Positions 53,521 to 61,784 of a stretch of DNA of 64,000 nt are shown here, in pieces. Numbering within the stretch: the stretch's first letter is position 1; every line of letters starts with the position of its first letter. This DNA comes from Caballeronia sp. SBC1 (GTDB lineage Bacteria; Pseudomonadota; Gammaproteobacteria; Burkholderiales; Burkholderiaceae), in NCBI RefSeq assembly GCF_011493005.1, contig NZ_CP049156.1, forward strand, positions 2,108,001 through 2,172,000. Direction: 5' to 3'. The translations under genes and the position numbers were made by a program. The notes under the pieces are model-generated. The model did no database searches. It was not told where the DNA came from and worked only from the letters and a program-made list of their open reading frames with translations.

Positions 53521-54420
53521 CTAGTCGGCCAACCAGATCATTGCGGCCATACGCCCTGTTGTCCGGTCCCGTCTATATGAATAGAACCGGTCCACGTCAG
53601 TCATTGTGCAAAACGTTCCGCCATGGACATTTTCGGGCGGCACGCCAATCCGCTCGAGGCGCAAACGAGCGAGCGCGTAAAGATTGGCGAGATATTTGTG
53701 TTTCTCTTCACGCCTGACGAAAGCGGCGACGGTCGCATCGCGAAATGCAGGATCGATCGCGGCCACGAACGCGTCGAGCACATCTTCACCTACTTCGAAC
53801 GCCGCCGAGCCGATCGCCGGACCGAGCCATGCGTGCAACGTGCTGGCTTGGGCGCCGGCGAGCTGCACAACCCGCTCCGCCGTCTTTTCCACGATTCCAG
53901 CCGCGAGTCCACGCCAGCCTGCATGCGCTGCGCCGACAGCACGGCCGGCTGTATCGCAAAAAAGTACCGGCAGGCAGTCTGCGATCATCACAACGCACAC
54001 AACTCCCGCGCGATCCGTCACCGCTGCGTCGGCCTTGACCGCCGACGCGACGGACGCGGCCGAACCAGCGCAGCGGTCGATCACCGCACCGGCATCCTCG
54101 ATTTGTGCGCCATGCACCTGCTCGAGCCACGCAACCGGAGCGCCCGTGAGTTCCACCACGCGCCGGCGGTTTTCCATCACGGCGTCGGGCACATCGCCTG
54201 TATGCAGGCCGAGGTTAAGGCCGCCACGACCGTTCGCGCCGCCATACGGCGCGGCGCTGACACCCCCATTGCGGGTGGTCGCGAGCGCCTTTACGCTTGG
54301 CGAAACTGCATCGGGACCGCTCGACCAGCCGGGCCAAACGCAATCATCGTTGCGAAGCGGCGGCCAAGCCGCGAATTTAGCGGCGAAATCAGACCCGGAC
54401 GGGCTCGCCATTGGCGTCAT
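53521..54420 (-). CDS. pgeF: Laccase-domain protein / peptidoglycan editing factor PgeF (YfiH family)
   Basis: 299 residues. The family's metal site residues are present: VHGAQI (His), DCLPVLF (Cys) and AAHAGWRGL (His), and the C-terminus reads [23 protein letters not shown]. coli PgeF removes misincorporated L-Ser from peptidoglycan precursors, and relatives act as purine nucleoside phosphorylases. It overlaps rluD by ATGA (54417-54420), an order conserved widely in proteobacteria. An alternative start, ATG 54411, is possible. Confidence 0.9.
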   Translation of the reverse strand: MTPMASPSGSDFAAKFAAWPPLRNDDCVWPGWSSGPDAVSPSVKALATTRNGGVSAAPYGGANGRGGLNLGLHTGDVPDAVMENRRRVVELTGAPVAWLEQVHGAQIEDAGAVIDRCAGSAASVASAVKADAAVTDRAGVVCVVMIADCLPVLFCDTAGRAVGAAHAGWRGLAAGIVEKTAERVVQLAGAQASTLHAWLGPAIGSAAFEVGEDVLDAFVAAIDPAFRDATVAAFVRREEKHKYLANLYALARLRLERIGVPPENVHGGTFCTMTDVDRFYSYRRDRTTGRMAAMIWLAD

Positions 54421-55664
54421 TCCTCGTCATCATCGTCATATTCAATTGGCTGCGACTCGTCCCAGCCGCCGCGCGCCTCAACGTCGCCACCGTCCTCCTC
54501 GATGAAATCCGCATCCTCCGGATCCAGATCCGTCGCTTCATCGCGACCGAGGCCCAATTCCGCTGCCAACGCTTCAATATCCTCGGGCACATCCGCGCGC
54601 CAACTGATCTCGCGACCCGTGGTCGGATGGATCAGTCCGAGCCGCCAGGCATGCAGCGCCTGGCGATTGAACCCATCCGGCAGCGGCTGCACCGAACGCT
54701 TGCCACGTGCGTGGCCGTAGATCGGATCCCCCAGCAACGGATGGCGGATATGCGCGCAATGCACGCGGATCTGGTGCGTGCGGCCGGTATCGAGATCGCA
54801 GTGAACCGCGGACACGGGCTGGTTATTCCACATCGCGCGGTCGATGGTGCGATAGTGCGTACGGGCATATTTCCCCGATGCGCTCTCCACCACCGCCATG
54901 CGCGTGCGGTCGCGCGGATCGCGGCCAATTGGTGCGTCGATCGTGCCTTCGTCCGGCATCGTCCCCCACACCAGCGCGACGTAGCGGCGCTTTACCGTGC
55001 GTGCCTGCAACTGACGGGTCAGGATGGTCTGGGCTTCGAGCGTGCGTGCAACCACCATCAGCCCGGACGTTTCCTTGTCGAGCCGATGCACGATACCCGC
55101 ACGCGGCAAGCCGGCGGCGGCATCGCCGTACCGGTACAGCAAGCCGTTGAGCAGCGTGCCGCTCCAGTTGCCCGCAGCAGGGTGCACGACCATGCCCGCG
55201 GGCTTGTTGATGACAACGAGCGCGTCGTCTTCGTAGACGATCTCGAGGGGCACCGGTTCTGGCGTGAACGCAAGCTGTTCGGGCAGCAGATCGGGAATCA
55301 GCGTGATAGTGGCGCCGAGCGGCACCGGCTGCCGGATCTTCGCGGGCGCGCCATCGACCTGCACGCGTTGCGCATCGATCCAGGTCTGCAGGCGGCTTCG
55401 CGAGAATTCGGGGAACAAGCGCGCCATGACCTTGTCGAGGCGCTCGCCAGCGTACTCGTCGGGGACGAGGATCGTGCGTGGCGTTTCGGCGTCGGCGCGG
55501 CGCTCGTGCAGGTTGGTGGGCACGGGTTCGCCGTGAATCTCGCTTGCCGCGTCCGGCGCAGCGGCCGGTTCGGTCAAATCGTCCAGACGTGCGTCGTCGG
55601 CCGATGTGCTTGGGCTATAATCTTTGCTGCGATCTTTGGTACGACTTGTACTTGAGCGGGTCAT
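54417..55664 (-). CDS. rluD: 23S rRNA pseudouridine synthase RluD
   Basis: 415 residues. An S4 RNA-binding domain ([23 protein letters not shown], about 74-96) precedes the catalytic domain with [14 protein letters not shown] (catalytic Asp196) and the conserved [13 protein letters not shown]. It makes pseudouridines 1911, 1915 and 1917 in 23S rRNA helix 69 in E. coli. About 65 residues before the S4 domain and an acidic tail ending IEYDDDDEE extend it beyond the E. coli enzyme (326 aa). Divergent from bamD; the ATG has only a weak ribosome-binding site. Confidence 0.92.
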   Translation of the reverse strand: MTRSSTSRTKDRSKDYSPSTSADDARLDDLTEPAAAPDAASEIHGEPVPTNLHERRADAETPRTILVPDEYAGERLDKVMARLFPEFSRSRLQTWIDAQRVQVDGAPAKIRQPVPLGATITLIPDLLPEQLAFTPEPVPLEIVYEDDALVVINKPAGMVVHPAAGNWSGTLLNGLLYRYGDAAAGLPRAGIVHRLDKETSGLMVVARTLEAQTILTRQLQARTVKRRYVALVWGTMPDEGTIDAPIGRDPRDRTRMAVVESASGKYARTHYRTIDRAMWNNQPVSAVHCDLDTGRTHQIRVHCAHIRHPLLGDPIYGHARGKRSVQPLPDGFNRQALHAWRLGLIHPTTGREISWRADVPEDIEALAAELGLGRDEATDLDPEDADFIEEDGGDVEARGGWDESQPIEYDDDDEE

Positions 55665-55710
55665 TTAGACTGAAAAGCTGGGAATTAGCCAGAAAGGCAT
55701 GAGCTAGAAA

Positions 55711-56595
55711 ATGCAAGCACTGATGCGAGCCGTGAATCAAGCTTTGAGAACCGTTTTGAACCCTGTCCGTCAACTGGTCCGGCTATCGTCGAACTCGTCT
55801 GTCAAGGTCATGGCGCTGGCTGCGAGTGCCGTCATTGTTGCGGGCTGTCATGGTTTGCCCGAGAAAACCGACGAAACGGCAACGTGGAATAACGGCAAAT
55901 TATACTCGGAGGCGCAGGATGCGCTGAGCGGCGGTGACTTCGGCAAATGCGCGAAGTATTTCGAGAACCTTGAAGGTCGCGATCCGTTCGGTCATTTTGC
56001 ACAACAAGCGCAGATCAATGTGGCGTATTGCGACTGGAAGGACGGTGAAACCGCTTCGGCCGACGCGGCTATCGACCGCTTCATCAAGTTGCATCCGGAT
56101 CACCCGGACATTGCCTACGCGTATTACCTGAAAGGCATGATCCACTTCAACGACGACCTCGGTCTGTTCGGCCGCTTCTCCGGCCAGGACATGAGCGAAC
56201 GCGATCCGGTGTCGCTGCGCGAATCGTACGACGCATTCAAGGTCGTGGTCGACAAATATCCGCAAAGCAAGTATGCGCCCGATGCTGCTCAACGCATGCG
56301 CTACATTGTGAACGCGCTGGCTTCGCATGAAGTGCACGCCGCGGATTATTACTATCGGCGTGGCGCTTATGTGGCCGCCATCAACCGTGCGCAGCTCGCA
56401 ATCCGTGAATATCGGAACGCGCCTGCAACGGAAGACGCGTTGCATATCATGATGCTGTCGTACGGCAAGCTCGACCAACCGCAACTGGAAGGCGACACGA
56501 AGCGCGTGCTGGCCGCTACGTTCCCCGACAGCCCGTATGTCACAGGCAAGTCGCGTCCGGGTAAGGACAACAAATCGTGGTGGCAGCTCTGGTAA
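55711..56595 (+). CDS. bamD: Outer-membrane assembly lipoprotein BamD
   Basis: 294 residues. A hydrophobic signal ends in lipobox VAGC with Cys46 (VMALAASAVIVAGC); the start ATG 55711 gives a rather long leader, and a later ATG cannot be excluded. The mature part is five TPR-like repeats (YSEAQDALSGGDFGKCAKYFENLEGRDPF; DAAIDRFIKLHPDHPDIAYAYYLKGM). BamD is essential in the Bam complex that inserts beta-barrel proteins. Divergent from rluD and followed by a strong terminator. Confidence 0.94.
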   Translation: MQALMRAVNQALRTVLNPVRQLVRLSSNSSVKVMALAASAVIVAGCHGLPEKTDETATWNNGKLYSEAQDALSGGDFGKCAKYFENLEGRDPFGHFAQQAQINVAYCDWKDGETASADAAIDRFIKLHPDHPDIAYAYYLKGMIHFNDDLGLFGRFSGQDMSERDPVSLRESYDAFKVVVDKYPQSKYAPDAAQRMRYIVNALASHEVHAADYYYRRGAYVAAINRAQLAIREYRNAPATEDALHIMMLSYGKLDQPQLEGDTKRVLAATFPDSPYVTGKSRPGKDNKSWWQLW

Positions 56596-57026
56596 GCGTT
56601 TTTTTCACGCTGATCGCTCCAACGAAAAACCGGCGAAAGCCGGAATCATGCAGTTCAGTTAAGTTTCGAAAAAAAGCCGCGCTCATTCAGAGTGCGGCTT
56701 TTTTTTGGACACCGTTGTCACAGGCTGAACCGGGTTCCAGGTGGTCAATCCGAGCCAGCCCGCTCTCGCCAAAGGACGCCCGGAGTGGGCCTCCTGACGT
56801 GGAAAGTGCATCTGGCGGGCATTACCCACAGGCAAACATGACATTGCAACTTCGTAATCGCGTGCGGCCGAAACCCGTGTCATGCCCCGTTACATAAATA
56901 AGGAAAAAGGTTCGCGAAATTCATACACTTATGAATAGCCGCTCCTGATTCGGGACAGCCTGCCCCGGGCACAATCCGGCTCGGCGAATCACATCTGGAA
57001 TGGCGCGGACAATCGAGGTGATCATC
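56596..57026. other. Gap between bamD and the Gly/His/Tyr-rich gene
   Basis: 431 bases. It holds the bamD terminator, a small GNRA-loop hairpin CCGGC-GAAA-GCCGG (56630-56643), and the promoter region of the next gene, for which I cannot assign boxes. No small gene seen. Confidence 0.5.
56669..56706 (+). terminator. Intrinsic terminator after bamD
   Basis: The stem GCCGCGCTC (56676-56684) pairs with GAGTGCGGC (56690-56698), one G-U pair, five-base loop, flanked by seven A before and eight T after. Works in either direction by sequence, 80 bases after the bamD stop. Confidence 0.9.
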
Positions 57027-57482
57027 ATGAATGGGCGTAGAGCGTGCCAGCTATTGCTGGTGTTGGCGGCGGCCCTGGGCGCGAGCGGCGCGGCCACCGC
57101 CGGTGGCTACTACCACGGCGGTGGCGGCGGCTGGGGCGGCGGCTACCACGGCGGCGGTTATTACCACGGCGGCTACTATCACGGTGGTTGCTGCGGAGGG
57201 TCGATCGGGGTCTATTTTGGACCGGGTTTTGTCGCTGGCTATCCATACCCGTATTACCCCGGCTACTACCCAGGCTACTACGCTTACGGGCCTGTCCCGG
57301 TCGGCGATCCCTCGTTGCCGGCTCAGTATGTCGAACAGGGGCAAGCAGCGAACCCGGCCGGCGGCGGCGCGCCGCAAGCGGCCTACTGGTATTACTGCGG
57401 GAAGCCTCAGGGTTATTACCCGTATGTAAAGACCTGCCCCGGAGGCTGGCAGACGGTGCCAGCCCAACCGCCCGGCGGTTGA
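57027..57482 (+). CDS. Secreted Gly/His/Tyr-rich repeat protein (151 aa)
   Basis: ATG 57027 follows GAGGTG (57014-57019). A signal peptide (CQLLLVLAAALGASGAATA) precedes a mature region of GGYYHGG-type repeats (several YHGG units) and then PYYPGYYPGYYAYGPVPVG. A final segment has two cysteines (WYYCGKPQGYYPYVKTCPGGW) that can pair, typical of exported proteins with a C-terminal YYCxxP...Y...C.GGW motif common in proteobacteria. His-rich repeats suggest metal binding, but function is unknown. It is monocistronic. Confidence 0.8.
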   Translation: MNGRRACQLLLVLAAALGASGAATAGGYYHGGGGGWGGGYHGGGYYHGGYYHGGCCGGSIGVYFGPGFVAGYPYPYYPGYYPGYYAYGPVPVGDPSLPAQYVEQGQAANPAGGGAPQAAYWYYCGKPQGYYPYVKTCPGGWQTVPAQPPGG

Positions 57483-57798
57483 TCGCAGCAGGGCGCCGCG
57501 TTTCGATGAACTCCACCTGATCCAGTGTCAACTCCGAAGAGCCGCGCACGGGGAAAGAAACGCGGTTTGCACCACGGCTCGCCGCCAACACCGCGCAGTT
57601 GTAGTGACACCCGCAGTGCGGCGTCGCGCGCCCGAGACGCCCAGCGCTAGCAAAGCGATATCAAGTTCGTCACCGACCTCGCTAGAGAAATAACGCCGAT
57701 GCTGCGTCAGCGCGCTGCCAGGCCGGTTTTTTGTTTTGTGCGGCGACACATGCTGCTGGCGCCCAGCTCACGGGCTCACGGCGTTTAACACACCGCGC
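57483..57798. other. Gap before dinG-like gene
   Basis: 316 bases with no supported gene. It contains a perfect palindrome CAGCGCGCTG near 57708-57717 and then a T-rich stretch (CCGGTTTTTTG), which might weakly terminate the preceding gene. A minus-strand frame of 73 codons lies here but has an Arg/Ala string without a recognisable start signal. Confidence 0.4.
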
Positions 57799-60063
57799 TC
57801 ATTCGTCCTCTTGAGCCGCCAACGTTTCGGAATCGGAGAAGAAAGCGCGTACCACCTCCAGTTCGCGCGTTCGCTTGAACGGCGGCAGGCTTTGCCAGAT
57901 GCGCCGGCCGTAGGGTTTATCGACGAGACGGGTATCGCAGATCATCAGCACGCCACGATCCGTTTCCGCGCGGATCAACCGACCCGCGCCCTGCTTGAGC
58001 GTAATCACCGCCTGCGGCAACTGATGCACGGCGAACGGGCTCAGGCCCTTCTTGGTCAACGCATCAAGCCTCGCCGACAACACCGGGTCATCGGGCGGCG
58101 CAAACGGCAGCTTGTCGATAACCACCAGCGAGAGCGCATCACCACGCACATCCACGCCTTCCCAGAAGCTCTGGCTACCCACCAGGATGGCGTTGCCATA
58201 GGAGCGAAAGCGGTCGAGCAATTCGGTGCGGCTGGCGTCGCCCTGTACCAGCAGAGGGTAGTCCCAGCCGCGTTGCTCGATTGTGTCACGCAGTCGCATC
58301 GCAATCCGATCGACCGCACGCAAGGTCGTGCAAAGGAAAAACACGCCGCCCTTCGATGCCTCAATCACCGGCAACGCGCCATCGAACACGGCGTCGGTAA
58401 AATTTGGCGACGACGGTTGCGGCAAGTTACGCGGTACGTACAACAGGCCTTGCGTCGGGTAATCGAAGGGACTGGGCAGCGTCATTGAACGACGCGCGTT
58501 CAGGCCCATTTGCGCAGCGTAATGCGTGAAATCCCCACGCACCGACAATGTCGCCGATGTGAAGATCCACGCCCGCGGCACACCGGCGCGCTGCTTCGAG
58601 AAAATCGGCGCGACGGAAAGCGGCGTCTCGTGCAACTGCACCGTATGCGAGAACACTTCTATCCAGCGCACCATCTCGTTTGGATCGGCTTTTGCCGCCG
58701 CTTCAGCTTCTTCAGCTACCGCCTTTTCGACAGAAGTCGGCGGTGCAGTCCAGCCACCCAGCAAACCCTGCAATTCGCGTGCACGGCGCAACAGCACACC
58801 CAGCGACTCGGCCCGTTCAGCGTGCTCGCCAAGCGCCTTGGTGAGTGCGTCAAGATGCTCTTCAAGCGTATCGAGCGCCTCGAACAGCGGATGGTCGTCG
58901 GCGAGCTGGGCAAGCGCCATTCGCACCGAATCTTCTTTAAACGCCAGCCGCACGTCGCGCGCCGCACGCTCCAGCGCAGCGCCAAGTTTCGTCCAGTCGG
59001 AGAAATCGCGGGCGTGACTCAAGCCTTCGGCTACCGCGTCGCGGGCCAGTTCGAGAAACTGCGTGGTGGAAACCGTTTCGCCGAAAAAAAGCGTCGCGGT
59101 TTCGGGCAATTGATGTGCTTCGTCGAAGATGATGGTGTTTGCCGTCGGCAGCAATTCGGCCATGCCCGTGTCGCGCAACATGACATCGGCGAAAAACAGG
59201 TGGTGATTCACCACCACGATATCCGCCTGCTGTGCCTCGCGCCGAGCCTGCATCACGAAGCACTCTTTGTACTGCGGGCATTCCTGACCGAGGCAGTTGT
59301 CCCGCGTAGACGTGACCATTGGCCAGACGGGCGAGTTCTCCGGCACGCTCGCGAGTTCAGCCTTGTCGCCGGTGCGCGTGATCTTGGCGAAACGGATGAT
59401 TTCCTGCAGATGCGACGTGTCCTGGCGCGTGGGCAAACGGCCGTTGTCGGCGGTGCGCTGCAGGTAGTAGTGACACAGGTAATTCGCGCGCCCTTTGAGC
59501 ATGGCGACCGACACCGGCACGGCAAGCGCGTCGCGCACGGTCGGAATGTCGCGCTGGAATAGCTGGTCCTGCAAGTGCTTCGTGCCGGTCGAGACGATCA
59601 CCTTGCCGCCCCACAACATGGCCGGCACGAGATACGCAAAGGTCTTGCCCGTACCCGTACCCGCCTCCACGATCAGCGTGTTTTCGCCGCCGTCGATTCC
59701 CGTCGATGCCGTCGCCACGCCCAGTTCGTCCCGACCTTCCTCATGAACGACGGGTGCATCCGATGGCCCGAGCTTGCGGGCGGGCCGGCGTTGCGCGTCG
59801 AACATCGCGGGTTCAGGCATGGCGCGCCCGGAAGCCTCCATGGCGGCGGCGACCGCGCGGGCCATGTCGACCTGTGAAGCACGTGAGCGATAACCATCGA
59901 TTTGCCGCGCCAACAGACCCTCGGCGGCAAAAATCGCGTCAAGTTCAGTGCGGCGCTTCGGTGCCAGCGTGAGCGAAAGCGTGGTGTCGACGGCACCCGC
60001 CTTCGCGGCCGGCTTCAGCACGGATTCCGCGTTCTCTGTGAGGGTATGGTCGGGCGAATTCAA
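57799..60063 (-). CDS. ATP-dependent DNA helicase of the DinG/YoaA family (iron-sulfur)
   Basis: 754 residues. The likely start is TTG 60063, with AGGAA seven bases upstream; the first in-frame ATG lies inside the helicase fold. Walker A is VEAGTGTGKTFAYL (133-146), Walker B is IIFDEAHQLPE, and the four cysteines of the XPD-type iron-sulfur cluster are C197, C257, C262 and C268 (NYLCHYY; NCLGQECPQYKECF). Helicase motif VI is QGAGRLIRAETDRG. It unwinds 5'-to-3' on damaged or R-loop DNA. An insertion of about 47 residues (80-127) between the Q-like region and Walker A is unusual. Confidence 0.92.
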   Translation of the reverse strand: MNSPDHTLTENAESVLKPAAKAGAVDTTLSLTLAPKRRTELDAIFAAEGLLARQIDGYRSRASQVDMARAVAAAMEASGRAMPEPAMFDAQRRPARKLGPSDAPVVHEEGRDELGVATASTGIDGGENTLIVEAGTGTGKTFAYLVPAMLWGGKVIVSTGTKHLQDQLFQRDIPTVRDALAVPVSVAMLKGRANYLCHYYLQRTADNGRLPTRQDTSHLQEIIRFAKITRTGDKAELASVPENSPVWPMVTSTRDNCLGQECPQYKECFVMQARREAQQADIVVVNHHLFFADVMLRDTGMAELLPTANTIIFDEAHQLPETATLFFGETVSTTQFLELARDAVAEGLSHARDFSDWTKLGAALERAARDVRLAFKEDSVRMALAQLADDHPLFEALDTLEEHLDALTKALGEHAERAESLGVLLRRARELQGLLGGWTAPPTSVEKAVAEEAEAAAKADPNEMVRWIEVFSHTVQLHETPLSVAPIFSKQRAGVPRAWIFTSATLSVRGDFTHYAAQMGLNARRSMTLPSPFDYPTQGLLYVPRNLPQPSSPNFTDAVFDGALPVIEASKGGVFFLCTTLRAVDRIAMRLRDTIEQRGWDYPLLVQGDASRTELLDRFRSYGNAILVGSQSFWEGVDVRGDALSLVVIDKLPFAPPDDPVLSARLDALTKKGLSPFAVHQLPQAVITLKQGAGRLIRAETDRGVLMICDTRLVDKPYGRRIWQSLPPFKRTRELEVVRAFFSDSETLAAQEDE

Positions 60064-60206
60064 AGGGACGTTCCTGCTTGTATTCCGGCTTACGACTCGT
60101 GTCAGTAAGCATGGCTTGTTCTACCCTTGCCGGCGGGGCGCGAAGGGCCGAGTGGCGTAAAGGTTCTTCCGGCCCGCGCATGCATCGCGTGTGCACCGAA
60201 CGTCCT

Positions 60207-60434
60207 TCATGGATTTAAGTGCGCGTCCGGCTCCAACTGCAATTGCAGCAGGATGATGGTGTCCTTGACTTTGAGCTTGCGCTTCTTCAGGCGCCTGATC
60301 TCGAAGTCGTTGATGCCGGGAACCTCAGCCATCTTGCCGATAAGACTATTCAGGCCGTGATGCTCCGCTTCCAGCTGCCCGATCCGTTCGCGAATCGTGC
60401 CTGTGTCGACCGCTGCTGCAGGATATGCATGCAT
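60207..60434 (-). CDS. YdcH-family (DUF465) small protein
   Basis: 75 residues from ATG 60434, with GGAG upstream. Two short helices typical of YdcH are visible: IRERIGQLEAEHHGLNSLIGKM, then EIRRLKKRKLKVKDTIILLQLQ, the KKxKLxxKDxI motif being diagnostic. The protein is a small soluble coiled coil of unknown function. It lies 143 bases upstream of dinG on the same strand. Confidence 0.9.
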   Translation of the reverse strand: MHAYPAAAVDTGTIRERIGQLEAEHHGLNSLIGKMAEVPGINDFEIRRLKKRKLKVKDTIILLQLQLEPDAHLNP

Positions 60435-60510
60435 ATTCGTCTCCGCTGGTCTCGGCGACGCGTGTCCAAATCACTGACGGCGTCGCCCGAGGTTGCTGTC
60501 CGGCCCTGGC

Positions 60511-61650
60511 TTACTTGGATTGCTGTTGTTGCTGTTGCTGTTGCTTGAGTTGTGCCTGATGCGCCTGGTCTGCCGCGTCCTGCTGTGCACGCTGTTGCTG
60601 CTTGGCGGCTGCTTCCTTCTGCCGGGCCTGGACTTCCGCCTGATGCTCGGCCGCGTCACGTTGCTTCGCCGCAAAGCGTTCCGCCTTGTCCTCGCGTTCT
60701 TTCGCGTCCTGCACGCCGCGCGCGGCGGCATCGGCAAGTTTCTTCTGGTAGTCCGCCTGCTTGCGGTCGTAATCGGCTTGGTTAGCCGCGCGCTGCGGCG
60801 CTTCCGCCGTTCGCTGCGCCGCCGACAACGCGTTCTGGCGCTGCTTCTCTGCAAACGATTCCTCGCTCGCCTTCTCGCTCGCCTCGCGCTGCGGCGCCTC
60901 GGACGCGTACTGCGCGCGTTTGATCGCCGTTTGCTCGTCCCGCTGCTGCGCGTGCTGCAGACGTTGTTCGTCGTCGAGCGCCAGTTGTTCCTTGCGAATC
61001 TGCGCGCCTACTACACGCTTGGCGTCGCGCGCTTTGTCCAGGCAGTGATTGACAAAAAAATCGCTGTAGCAATCGTGTTGCTTGACCGCATAGAGATAGT
61101 TGTTCTCCGCGCTGCGAACGTCCAACGCCTTCTGGCGCGCGGTGAAACCATTTGTATCGGCTGTGGCTTGCGCTGCGCTAGCATCGATTGCGCCACTTGC
61201 TCCGATCTGACCCGCCGCCCGGCTTGCCGAAACCGAAACGCCCGACGCCGCTTGCGTGGCAGTACCTTGCGCGCCGCTTTCGTCGAGCTGCGTTTGCGTG
61301 ACCGACGTACCCGGGTTGATGGGCTTCGGTGTCTGCGCGACGGCGGCCGTGCCAACGCTCGCACAGGTCAGCGCGAACAATATTGCCGCAACAGGCCGGG
61401 CGAGCGATCGGGTGGACAGCAAAAGCTGCCGCGACAAGCCGGCCAGCGGAATGGCCGACAGCACGGCTCGCCGCACGATGGCAACACCGCCACCCGATGC
61501 GGCCGGACCGGTCGAGGCGAACGAATCGACTGGAGCAGTCGGCAAAGCGGGCGAAAGGCGGGAAGTCGGCAACGTAATAGCCAGCGTGGTAGACAAGGAG
61601 ACGGACAATGGCGTGAAAAAGCAGCTTCTACGATCCCGAAATTCTATCAC
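60511..61650 (-). CDS. Exported coiled-coil protein with Gln-rich C-terminus, unknown function
   Basis: Open from GTG 61650, but the true start is uncertain: residues 80-105 (SLARPVAAILFALTCASVGTAAVAQ) look like a signal peptide cut at AVA/Q, so a later GTG or TTG start is more likely. The mature part has two cysteines (KQHDCYSDFFVNHCLDKARD) and then a long Ala/Gln/Glu/Arg coiled coil (QLALDDEQRLQHAQQRDEQ...), ending in a run of eight Gln (60515-60550) coded by CAG/CAA repeats. Family not recognised. It is divergent from tex. Confidence 0.7.
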   Translation of the reverse strand: MIEFRDRRSCFFTPLSVSLSTTLAITLPTSRLSPALPTAPVDSFASTGPAASGGGVAIVRRAVLSAIPLAGLSRQLLLSTRSLARPVAAILFALTCASVGTAAVAQTPKPINPGTSVTQTQLDESGAQGTATQAASGVSVSASRAAGQIGASGAIDASAAQATADTNGFTARQKALDVRSAENNYLYAVKQHDCYSDFFVNHCLDKARDAKRVVGAQIRKEQLALDDEQRLQHAQQRDEQTAIKRAQYASEAPQREASEKASEESFAEKQRQNALSAAQRTAEAPQRAANQADYDRKQADYQKKLADAAARGVQDAKEREDKAERFAAKQRDAAEHQAEVQARQKEAAAKQQQRAQQDAADQAHQAQLKQQQQQQQQSK

Positions 61651-61784
61651 CGCGCGCCGGAGCCCTCCGGCATTTATGGCAAAATGCCCCGCTTCACCAA
61701 CCCGGCAAACGTGTTCGCGCGGCTTAACGTGAAATGCGCGGTACGAAAAGCCCTTGATGAGCCAGCAGGCTGACGCAGACCCCT

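Noticed and set aside
53623..54720. Plus-strand open frame of 365 codons spanning pgeF and the end of rluD
   Set aside because: Arg/Ala/Ser-rich translation without a start signal; it crosses two genes with clear catalytic motifs on the minus strand.
60493..61773. Plus-strand frame opposite the Gln-rich exported protein
   Set aside because: Leu/Arg-rich translation of the complementary strand of a CAG/CAA-rich gene; no ribosome-binding site.
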